A program made the translations under genes and the position numbers. A model generated the notes under the pieces. The model did not search any database. It saw only the letters and a list, made by a program, of their open reading frames with translations, and had not been told where the DNA came from. DNA of 64,000 bases from an uncultured Coriobacteriaceae bacterium (GTDB lineage Bacteria > Actinomycetota > Coriobacteriia > Coriobacteriales > Atopobiaceae): contig CADBYM010000006.1 in the NCBI GenBank assembly GCA_902798915.1, forward strand, positions 80,709 through 144,708, read 5' to 3'. Positions 1-7,016 of the stretch are shown here, one piece after another (position 1 is the stretch's first letter; the number at the start of each line of letters is the position of its first letter).

Positions 1-1
1 G

Positions 2-1537
2 GCTACGCCATCGGGGATTTTCCCCCTGGCGCAGCCCGACGTGTTCGAGGGCACGTCGATAGCTCGTACGACACTCGAATGCCATTCGGTGCTCCCAGTG
101 ATCCCAGATGCATCCCCCGGCGATGCTGCGATGCACGAGCACGCGCGGCCTTCCCTCAAGGTCCCACACTGGTCGCGGCGGATTCTCGTCGGCTTCGAGG
201 AAATGCTCGAACTCTGCTGGCCTATCGCCGCGCGTGAGCAACGGCCCTGCCGTCACCTTGAGCCTGCCTCGCCAGATGCCTCCCAAGGACTCCTCCAAGC
301 GCCCGATCACCTGCGAAAGCTCAATGAGCGTACCAACGTCGTTGACGCAAAGGTCTACGTCAACGGGCGGAAGCGATGCGAGCGTGTCCCGCAGCAGTTG
401 CAGCGTCTCGCACCAGCGTTGCGGCTCGTGCTCGGATTGCGAGAGCGGCCCCACCAAGAGCACCACCTCAGTCCGCACGCCCGACGCATCGTATGCGGCG
501 CATGTGCGAGGCAGCTCTCGAATGGCACTGCGCAACTTCGTCCCATCGCAGGCATCGCCCACATATGTACACCCCTCCCGACCGCCAGTCTCAATCGGCT
601 CGATGGCCGTTCGGCTCTGAGTCTTTGCGCCGTAGTAGCACGCACACGCCCGACCAAAGGTCTGCCGATACAGGCGCTTGCGTGATTCGTCACCTCGCAT
701 CCCTTCCGCAGCCTTAAGGAACGAGAGCGCACGCACACGCTCCTCAAGCGGGCGCCCGCGGCCGCCCAACTTGCCAAACTCCACGCCCGCCGCCCTCAGT
801 CGCTCGCACTCGCATGCGGCGCACGGATACGGCTCGAGGTAGTCGCACGACCTTCCCAGGCAGGCATGCGTACGGTACGTGGTATCAAAGACGTACAGTG
901 GCTCGCCTTCAAGATCGGCGTCCACCCCCACGCGATCGGGATAGCTCACGCCATGGTAGTGCGTGCAGTAGCCGTCCACGAGCGGGCACTTGTCAAAGAA
1001 GACCATGCTCTCCGCCTCGACGCGCAGCCCATCGCGCGAACAAGCACGCAGCACGTCACCGACCTCCTCGGCGGCCAAGAAGCGCGGAAAGACGACGCGT
1101 GAGACGCCAAGTCGCGCGAACGCCGCGACGCTCGGCGCGTTCGCGCAAACCGCGAGCAACGAGCACACGCGCTTGAGCCCGTTCCCGGCCTCCTCCAGCC
1201 GATAGAGCAGGCCCATATCCCGCACGATGACACCTGTCCCACCCATCTGCTCGAAGACATCGGCAAGCCTGACGAGGTAGTCGAGCTGGCGTTCGTCGTA
1301 CTGGCCGTTGAGGGCAAGGTACAGTGGCAGGCCATGCGTTCGCGCCGCCTCGGCAGTCTCCGCAAGCTCCTCTCGAGAGGCGAGGTTGGCCCTGCCCTGT
1401 CGACGGCTTATGGAGTCGTGCTCCCCATACCGCTCGGTCCACCACGGCTCCTGCAAGCCACAGTACAGCTCGCCCGCCCCTGCCGCGGCAAGCGTGGAGA
1501 CCTCAGAAGCTGCATTGACGGGGACGCTGAAAACCAT
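2..1537 (-). CDS. U32-family protein, 3' end beyond the window
   Basis: The frame is open for 512 codons from the ATG at 1537 to the left edge with no stop, so the C-terminus is missing. The start has GAAGGGG seven bases upstream, 19 bp after the stop of the radical SAM gene before it. The N-terminus reads AGAGELYCGLQEPWW, matching the opening strand of the U32 'peptidase' barrel (AGADAVYCG-type). Cys clusters FDKCPLVDGYC and HACLGRSCDY lie where UbiU/UbiV/TrhP/RlhA-type members bind a [4Fe-4S] cluster. Established knowledge: several U32 proteins carry out oxygen-independent hydroxylation rather than proteolysis. Inference: as the last gene seen in a peptide-modification operon it may hydroxylate or otherwise tailor the Cys-rich peptide; a protease role cannot be excluded. 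Confidence 0.8.
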   Translation of the reverse strand, partial: MVFSVPVNAASEVSTLAAAGAGELYCGLQEPWWTERYGEHDSISRRQGRANLASREELAETAEAARTHGLPLYLALNGQYDERQLDYLVRLADVFEQMGGTGVIVRDMGLLYRLEEAGNGLKRVCSLLAVCANAPSVAAFARLGVSRVVFPRFLAAEEVGDVLRACSRDGLRVEAESMVFFDKCPLVDGYCTHYHGVSYPDRVGVDADLEGEPLYVFDTTYRTHACLGRSCDYLEPYPCAACECERLRAAGVEFGKLGGRGRPLEERVRALSFLKAAEGMRGDESRKRLYRQTFGRACACYYGAKTQSRTAIEPIETGGREGCTYVGDACDGTKLRSAIRELPRTCAAYDASGVRTEVVLLVGPLSQSEHEPQRWCETLQLLRDTLASLPPVDVDLCVNDVGTLIELSQVIGRLEESLGGIWRGRLKVTAGPLLTRGDRPAEFEHFLEADENPPRPVWDLEGRPRVLVHRSIAGGCIWDHWEHRMAFECRTSYRRALEHVGLRQGENPRWRS

Positions 1538-1556
1538 GGAGAACCCCTTCGTTGCC

Positions 1557-2945
1557 TCAGCCAAGTGCTGCTGCACTGGCAGAAACAAACTCTCGGTAGG
1601 ACTGCTCGTTCACCAAACCGAGTATTTCTCGCAGCTCTTCGAGCAAATAATGATAGTCACCTTGCAGGTATGCCCGAGCCGCCATGTAGGGCTCACGTAT
1701 GGCGGCGTCAATCCACCGCTCGTGCAAATCCTGCGTTTTTGCAGAGAAGGACCGGTAAAACGCCTCCTCACGAACGCCTAACGACTCGAACGGACCATCA
1801 GGTCCCTGCAGCAACCCTAGCTCAGTTCCCGCAAATGCGATCAGACGACTCACGGCCACTTGGTGCGTGTAGATGCCGAACTCATGCAGCTGGCGCACCT
1901 CGTCAAGCGCCCCCTCGAGCGTCTGCCGTCCGTGCCACAGGATGTAGCCACACTGCAAAGCGATCCCTGCTTCGCGCACAGCACCGAGCACCTCCGGCAG
2001 GCGCCCCACATCGTAAGGCTTGCGCCAAGCACGCAGCGTGGACGGGTTCAGGGACTCCACACCCACAAAGAGCCTTGTCAGACCCGCGTCGTGCAATGCA
2101 CACAGGCGCCGAGCAAGATCGGGCTGACCAATCAGTGCCGCCACACGCATCTCGCACGCCCACGCCACCCGCAGACCGCGTCGGTCCAGTTCAGCGGCAA
2201 TGCCCTCAAGTCGTACCAAGGGCCCGGCATCGTCATCCACGATGTTGAAGATGGGCGGAAGATCAGCCACCTCGAGCCGTACGCACACATGCTCGATTTC
2301 GTCCACCACGAGGCGAGCATCTCGCCCTTGCCAGCGACGAAGCTCCGACGGAAGCTTCGGCGTGGCACAGAACGTACACGCACCCGGACACCCACGCGAT
2401 GTTTGCAAACTGACAGCACATCCCAGCCGTGCATAGCGCTCCGCATGAGGCCGGTACGGCTCCGCCCAAGCGTCGGGCGCGAGGATGCTGTTAGCAGCCT
2501 CACCGTCTCGTGCCAGCGCCAAGAGCGCCGCCTCGCCCTCGCCACGCACCAACACACACGATCGCGGCAGCACTCGCGCCGCCTCATCCGGGGCGGTAGT
2601 CACAAAGACTCCACCCGCCACGAACGTCGCATCAGGGAATCCCGCCCTCAGGCGACTCAAGACACGCCGCGCATCGGGCACGTCGCGGCTCGTCATGAGC
2701 GAGAAGCCAATGACCTGCGGGCCATCACCATTTCTGTGCAACTCGCGCATGTCGTACCAAAAGTTCGAACTAACCCGCGAACTCACGCCAGCACGACGCT
2801 CCGCTTCGACCAGCCGTCGGTCATATACATCTGCATGAACCCCATTTGCACGCAAGTACCCCGCCAGGCGCTCAATGCCCAGCGGTTCGGAGAACTCTGG
2901 CTCGCCGCCCTCACAGAGCGGACGTATGAGCAGCACGCGCGGCAT
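1557..2945 (-). CDS. B12-binding radical SAM enzyme
   Basis: The product is about 462 residues from the ATG at 2945 (MPRVLLIRP); an in-frame TTG at 2978 would add 11 residues and overlap the previous gene. Neither start has a well-spaced Shine-Dalgarno, so coupling to the stop at 2956 is likely. Residues 1-165 form a cobalamin-binding-like Rossmann domain (VIGFSLMTSRDV, FVAGGVFVTTAPDEA). The radical SAM motif CPGACTFC gives Cys186, Cys190 and Cys193 for the 4Fe-4S cluster. This is class B architecture, whose members methylate unactivated carbons or do ring and thioether chemistry. The conserved PLGIERLAGYLR start is typical of the family. The position between the lipoprotein and U32 genes makes the Cys-rich peptide the obvious candidate substrate, but this is inference. 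Confidence 0.88.
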   Translation of the reverse strand: MPRVLLIRPLCEGGEPEFSEPLGIERLAGYLRANGVHADVYDRRLVEAERRAGVSSRVSSNFWYDMRELHRNGDGPQVIGFSLMTSRDVPDARRVLSRLRAGFPDATFVAGGVFVTTAPDEAARVLPRSCVLVRGEGEAALLALARDGEAANSILAPDAWAEPYRPHAERYARLGCAVSLQTSRGCPGACTFCATPKLPSELRRWQGRDARLVVDEIEHVCVRLEVADLPPIFNIVDDDAGPLVRLEGIAAELDRRGLRVAWACEMRVAALIGQPDLARRLCALHDAGLTRLFVGVESLNPSTLRAWRKPYDVGRLPEVLGAVREAGIALQCGYILWHGRQTLEGALDEVRQLHEFGIYTHQVAVSRLIAFAGTELGLLQGPDGPFESLGVREEAFYRSFSAKTQDLHERWIDAAIREPYMAARAYLQGDYHYLLEELREILGLVNEQSYREFVSASAAALG

Positions 2946-2955
2946 ACCCGACCAG

Positions 2956-4698
2956 CTATTCGTCGAACTTGAGTTCAAGCATTTCGTTCACGAGCTCCTT
3001 GCCTTCGGCGTCGCGTATGATGAACGTTCCCGCAAGGCGCTCGACCCTGCCTTCGCGCAAATCCCCCGCATTCTTCGCGCGGAACAAGAGGTACCGATGC
3101 CCGACCGTGCCGGTACTGAGCGGAGTGCCAGCACTCAGGAGCTCGACATCCTTGCCGTTCACCGACCATCCATCGCCATCGATGGTTACTGGCCCCTCTC
3201 CCTTATACGAGCCCTTATACTCCACAGCCACGATGCCATCACTCGCAGGCAATACCTTCTGCAATGTGACGGTCACGCCGCCCTCGTCGTCAATCATCTT
3301 GCCGTCCAGCTCCTTGAAATGTTGCTCGGGATCAGCTTGCCACTTCAAGGGATACGAGGCCACTGGGTCCGAGCCCCAATTGCCCACACTCATCACACAG
3401 GACAGCTGCTCGAGGTTCCCTTCGACAACCGAGACGACCTTTTCGTCCTCCGTGGAGAAGAAGTTCCCCCATGCACTATCTTGCCCCACGCCGTCGATGG
3501 TAGGCCATCCCGCCGAGAAGTTATCAATCTTCTCACCGTTGGCCGTCACATCGTGTTCCGCGAAGAAGTGGTAGCGCCCTTTCGTGTGGTTGATGAACTC
3601 GAACTCTGCAATCGGGTTGTCTGCCGACATGTGGTAGCCCGTGAAGACGATGGTGCACACCTCGTCGTCGGCCACGACGTACGGAAGGCCCAGATGCGCC
3701 TCGATCGCAGAGAGATCAACTTCGCTCTTCTCCGCTTTCTTGGCGGGCTTGTCCTCGTCGGAAGCCTCCTTCTCGTCGGTGGCCTTCTGCTCTGCGGCGT
3801 TCTTTTCGTCGGCGGCTTCCTCGTCGGAGGCCTTCTCGTCCGCGGCCTTCTCCGCGTCCGCGCCTGTCTCCACCGCCTCCTCGTACCCAAACTGCGTGCC
3901 CACAGCGACGAGATACGCACGCAGCGCCTGCGCGTCCTCGTCGTCCGCGAGGTCACCGTCAGCCAACTCGTCCACCGCCGTCCGCAGGCTCTTGTACACA
4001 TATTCGCCGTTAGACGCCGTCCCCTGAGCAGCATCGTAGAGCTCGGTCTCGATATCATCCCAGAGCTTGTTGTACTCAAGCTCAGCTTTCAGCTTGTCGG
4101 AGAACTTCGACGACTCATCGCGCACCTTGCGCACCACGACCAACGCCGCATCCTCAAGGGCGCTTTCCGTCGAGAAGCCGCAAGCGACCGCAGCCGTCTG
4201 CACGTTGAGCTGAACCCCATCGTCCTCGGGATACAGCGCCAAGCACGCAAGCGCTTGCACCAGTGCATCATCGTTCTTCTCTTGCTGCATAAGGGCGAGG
4301 GCAAGATTGACGTTGGAGCCGTAATGCTCGGGATACGCCTCGAGAACCTCCTCGTAGCCCTTCTGCGCCTCGTCGTAGTTGCCCGCGCGGTATGCCTCGT
4401 TGGCCGCCTTGAACGCATCCTTCTGCGCGATGGTGAGCGTGCCCTCTTCCTTCTCTTCCTCGCTCACAGCACGGCGCTCATCGCCCAACGCGAGCGCCTT
4501 CTCCACGTACTCCTCCAGTTCGGACGAATCACGCTTCTCTCGACCCTCGAACGCCCCTTCTACGGGCTCGGGCTCATGCACGGAGGCTTCCTCACCCTGA
4601 TGGGAAGAGCCACAGCCAACCAGCACCACACACAGGCACATGACGGCAAGGAGAACGGTGAAGTGACGCTTGGCGACATCTCTTGAACGTCCGCTCAT
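2956..4698 (-). CDS. TPR-containing lipoprotein
   Basis: The product is 580 residues from the ATG at 4698, which has a GGGGGGTGA ribosome site. The N-terminal basic/hydrophobic segment ends in a lipobox LVGC with Cys29, so it is an exported lipoprotein. A tetratricopeptide stretch follows (AYRAGNYDEAQKGYEEVLEAYP and a second unit), then a run rich in Ala, Asp, Glu and Lys that probably acts as a flexible wall-spanning spacer. The C-terminal half is beta-rich, with two segments that look like DUF5067/Ig-like domains (CTIVFTGYHMSADNP and VTVTLQKVLPASDGIVAVEY). The precursor gene ends 13 bp upstream, so the two are translated together. A surface receptor, chaperone or immunity role for the modified peptide is inference. 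Confidence 0.8.
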   Translation of the reverse strand: MSGRSRDVAKRHFTVLLAVMCLCVVLVGCGSSHQGEEASVHEPEPVEGAFEGREKRDSSELEEYVEKALALGDERRAVSEEEKEEGTLTIAQKDAFKAANEAYRAGNYDEAQKGYEEVLEAYPEHYGSNVNLALALMQQEKNDDALVQALACLALYPEDDGVQLNVQTAAVACGFSTESALEDAALVVVRKVRDESSKFSDKLKAELEYNKLWDDIETELYDAAQGTASNGEYVYKSLRTAVDELADGDLADDEDAQALRAYLVAVGTQFGYEEAVETGADAEKAADEKASDEEAADEKNAAEQKATDEKEASDEDKPAKKAEKSEVDLSAIEAHLGLPYVVADDEVCTIVFTGYHMSADNPIAEFEFINHTKGRYHFFAEHDVTANGEKIDNFSAGWPTIDGVGQDSAWGNFFSTEDEKVVSVVEGNLEQLSCVMSVGNWGSDPVASYPLKWQADPEQHFKELDGKMIDDEGGVTVTLQKVLPASDGIVAVEYKGSYKGEGPVTIDGDGWSVNGKDVELLSAGTPLSTGTVGHRYLLFRAKNAGDLREGRVERLAGTFIIRDAEGKELVNEMLELKFDE

Positions 4699-4711
4699 TT
4701 CCGTCACCCCC

Positions 4712-5194
4712 CTAATGCACCGGCACGCAGGCGCACGGCGCACCACAATCTACCCCGCCTCCTCCCGACGGGACATTGCTCACGCAGCTGCAGCTCTGGT
4801 ATCCATCACAGCTGCATACGGAGAGGCACGTGCACACGCTATCGCAGGTGCAAGGCGTCACGATGGGTGTCGGTGTCGCGACGGCATCGCAGGTGCAAGG
4901 CGTCACGACGGGTGTCGGTGTCGCGACGGCGTCGCAGGTGCAAACGCTCAGGCATGTGCAGACGGTGTGCGTGGACGTCACCATGTCACAGGTGCAATAC
5001 GTGCCCATCACCTGCGACGAGTATTCGCTCTTTTCCTCGTCGTACTCGTCCACGAAGTAGGTCTTCATGCTCGGTTTGAATACGCTGTTGCCATCCACGA
5101 TAATCTCAATCTGCGGCTTGGGCAGCGCGTCATCCGACGGCTCGTTGAGTGCGCGGTCGTTGTAGCCACCCTTTGTGCTTGTGCTATCGGCCAT
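4712..5194 (-). CDS. Cys-rich repeat peptide, candidate RiPP precursor
   Basis: The product is 160 residues from the ATG at 5194, with AAGGGAG eight bases upstream; the start lies inside the last codons of the radical SAM gene. Residues 1-66 form a Cys-free, acidic leader-like region (PKPQIEIIVDGNSVF, VDEYDEEK). Residues 67-156 hold 19 cysteines: nine CxC pairs (67/69, 79/81, 85/87, 100/102, 115/117, 121/123, 127/129, 135/137, 154/156) plus Cys150. Five pairs are followed by Asp (CTCD at 67, 85, 100 and 115; CSCD at 127). CTCLSVC occurs twice, and two 15-residue units of the CTCDAVATPTPVVTP type are tandem. Adjacent rSAM/SPASM and PqqD-like genes are the classic partners of ranthipeptide or sactipeptide precursors. 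A metal-binding protein is the alternative. The family is not one I recognise. Confidence 0.8.
   Translation of the reverse strand: MADSTSTKGGYNDRALNEPSDDALPKPQIEIIVDGNSVFKPSMKTYFVDEYDEEKSEYSSQVMGTYCTCDMVTSTHTVCTCLSVCTCDAVATPTPVVTPCTCDAVATPTPIVTPCTCDSVCTCLSVCSCDGYQSCSCVSNVPSGGGGVDCGAPCACVPVH
4851..4940 (-). repeat. 45-bp tandem repeat inside the Cys-rich peptide gene
   Basis: Two adjacent 45-bp units (4851-4895 and 4896-4940) differ at only two positions. They encode the units CTCDAVATPTPVVTP and CTCDAVATPTPIVTP. The near identity points to recent duplication or array-size variation in the core. Confidence 0.92.
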
Positions 5195-6575
5195 CTGCGG
5201 AGCTCCCTTCTTCCTGTGGTTCGTAACGAAGCTTGCGCTGAATCTGGTTGAGGGTAAGGGCACGGCTGATCTCGCAGCGCACCGACCCATGATGCTCGTC
5301 CACTCCGATGCCATCGAGTACCTTGGCCGCGCAGTCGCCCGCACAGTGCCACCTGCAGAAGCAGTCGTCACAGAACCGTATATTGTGGACACACAGCTTG
5401 GAAAGCTCGTCGAGCTTCCTCTGGTCAAAGACGAAGCAGTCGGCCTCGGGGTCGTAGTGCCCAAAGAAGAACCGCTCGCTACGCGGATCGCTTGCATAGC
5501 TCACCTCATAGCATGCCGTCACGTCCCCGGTAGGCGTCACGGTAAACGAGCCGGAGCTCACCTTGCAGAACGTATCTGCCAACACGTCCTGGCGGGCGCC
5601 CGAGAAGACGAGCCGTACGCCTCGCTCCTCCGCCACCCGAAGCGACTCGAGGTAGCGACGCACAAAGACCTCGGAGGTAGGCATGACGTTAGACGAGGTC
5701 TTGCAGCGACCGCACTCCCACACGGGCTCGAAGTGCAGCTGCTCGATGCCAGGGTAGTTGCTCGCCACGAACTCGACGATGTCGGGCATGGCATCCACCA
5801 TGACATCCGTGACCGTCGTGCGCACCCCGAAGCCCACCCCGGCCTCCGCGAGGCGCCGCATGGTGCGATCCACCGCTTCGAACGAGCCCTTTCCACCCGC
5901 AGTCGGACGGTTCGCGTCCTGGAATGCGGGCAGACCGTCAAACGAGACGTTGATTGATCCGAAATTCGCCACGACGAAGTCAATCTGCTCCTCCGTGAGC
6001 ACGCCATTGGTCGCCGCGTTGAAGACCACCGGTATATCAAGCTGCTCAGAGACGTCCTGCCCGTACCACACAATCTCCTGAATGAGGTCGAACGCACAGA
6101 ATGGCTCGCCGTTGCCATGGATGGAGACGAGGAAGTTGTGCGTGCCGTCGCCCTCGTCGCGACGCTCGAGAGCGTTTTGTGCCACGAGGTCAATCGCGCG
6201 CTGGGCACAGCGCAGGTCCATCCGCGTGATGGGCTCGCCGTTTCCGCCGCCCTCCCCACCAAAGGCATAGCAATAGCTGCAGCGGAGGTTGCAGTTGTTG
6301 GTGGGAAAGAGCGTCACCTGCGTCGGGCGGAATCCTCGCACGTGCTGTGGGTAGGCACGCAAGGCGAAGAATCCCCGCTCGCTCAGTGCCTGCACCACGG
6401 CCTTGCCCTCTGGGCTCATGGCATCATAGGCACGATGGTCACTCGCATAGGTGAGGGCCACGTCTGCAGCCGCGTCATTCATCCGTGCCATCAGCCTTCC
6501 GAGCGGCGCATAGAGGATGGGCCCCTCACCATCGCGGAGCACGAAGAGCTCGGGCGGCATCAGTTCTGCGCTCAT
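5184..6575 (-). CDS. Radical SAM/SPASM peptide maturase
   Basis: The product is 463 residues; its ATG at 6575 overlaps the stop of the PqqD-like gene as ATGA. Residues 1-85 are an N-terminal domain with no Cys. The radical SAM motif CNLRCSYC gives Cys95, Cys99 and Cys102. The barrel continues with SIHGNGEPF (SAM-binding GGEP-like element), INVSFDGLP and VRTTVTDVMVD. The last ~110 residues are a SPASM domain: CKVSSGSFTVTPTGDVTAC, then CVHNIRFCDDCFCRWHCAGDC and a final Cys in VRCEISR, enough ligands for two auxiliary clusters. Established knowledge: such enzymes install Cys-to-carbon thioethers or C-C crosslinks in peptides. The candidate substrate gene starts within this gene's 3' end, so co-production is expected. 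Confidence 0.92.
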   Translation of the reverse strand: MSAELMPPELFVLRDGEGPILYAPLGRLMARMNDAAADVALTYASDHRAYDAMSPEGKAVVQALSERGFFALRAYPQHVRGFRPTQVTLFPTNNCNLRCSYCYAFGGEGGGNGEPITRMDLRCAQRAIDLVAQNALERRDEGDGTHNFLVSIHGNGEPFCAFDLIQEIVWYGQDVSEQLDIPVVFNAATNGVLTEEQIDFVVANFGSINVSFDGLPAFQDANRPTAGGKGSFEAVDRTMRRLAEAGVGFGVRTTVTDVMVDAMPDIVEFVASNYPGIEQLHFEPVWECGRCKTSSNVMPTSEVFVRRYLESLRVAEERGVRLVFSGARQDVLADTFCKVSSGSFTVTPTGDVTACYEVSYASDPRSERFFFGHYDPEADCFVFDQRKLDELSKLCVHNIRFCDDCFCRWHCAGDCAAKVLDGIGVDEHHGSVRCEISRALTLNQIQRKLRYEPQEEGSSADGR

Positions 6576-6976
6576 ACAACCGTCTCCACAAGGTTCACGA
6601 GCACGGTGTTGGCAAGGTATCCCGCCTGCCCGAGCGCGACGAAGAAGGACGCCACGTCTGCCGGACGCACGGGCTGGCCCACCAAGCTCGCGAGCTCATC
6701 GATGCTCTTGCTTCCGTCCGCGAGACTCACGAGCTCGGCACCAACGGAATCCACGTCAAAGAGGTGCGTGCCTCCATGCCAGGCCTGCACCGCGTCCCAC
6801 TTCGAGACCAACTCGATGCCGCCCACCATGATAGGTCCACATGCCGTCTCCGGATGAATGACCTCGGGCGTCACGAACCCCGTCGGTGCCGCCCCGTGCG
6901 TTCCAGTACCGGCCACGCACAGCGTCGCAAGCGCCACGAAGCCGAAGGCTCCCCGCAAGAACGACCTTCTTTCCAC
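6572..6976 (-). CDS. PqqD-like protein with Tat-type signal
   Basis: The product is 134 residues from the GTG at 6976, chosen because a perfect AAGGAGG sits six bases upstream (6983-6989). An upstream ATG at 7024 is less well supported. The N-terminus MERRSFLRGAFGFVALATL is a twin-arginine-style signal ending near VAGTGTHGAAP. Residues ~66-130 match the PqqD/RiPP-recognition fold: KWDAVQAWHGG, VDSVGAELVSLADGSKSIDEL and DVASFFVALGQAGYLAN. PqqD domains normally sit in the cytoplasm and present the leader peptide to the radical SAM enzyme, so a Tat signal is odd; it may retain the protein at the membrane or the segment may serve only as an anchor. The stop overlaps the maturase start by 4 bp, which argues for direct partnership. 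Confidence 0.82.
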   Translation of the reverse strand: MERRSFLRGAFGFVALATLCVAGTGTHGAAPTGFVTPEVIHPETACGPIMVGGIELVSKWDAVQAWHGGTHLFDVDSVGAELVSLADGSKSIDELASLVGQPVRPADVASFFVALGQAGYLANTVLVNLVETVV

Positions 6977-6982
6977 GTCCCG

Positions 6983-6989
6983 CCTCCTT
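6983..6989 (-). promoter_or_regulatory. Ribosome binding site that sets the PqqD-like gene start
   Basis: The minus strand reads AAGGAGG-CGGGAC-GTG, a full anti-SD match at ideal spacing to the GTG at 6976. It makes MERRSFLRG the probable N-terminus instead of the longer reading from 7024. Confidence 0.8.
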
Positions 6990-7016
6990 GAATCCCTCAA
7001 AGTGATTGTGAGACGA

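Noticed and set aside
2875..4686. Plus-strand open frame of 603 codons
   Set aside because: Antisense to the TPR lipoprotein; it has Leu/Val-rich runs that arise from the opposite-strand Glu/Asp codons.
4800..4990. Possible CRISPR-like repeat array
   Set aside because: The repeats are in frame, without spacers, and encode CTCD units of the Cys-rich peptide.
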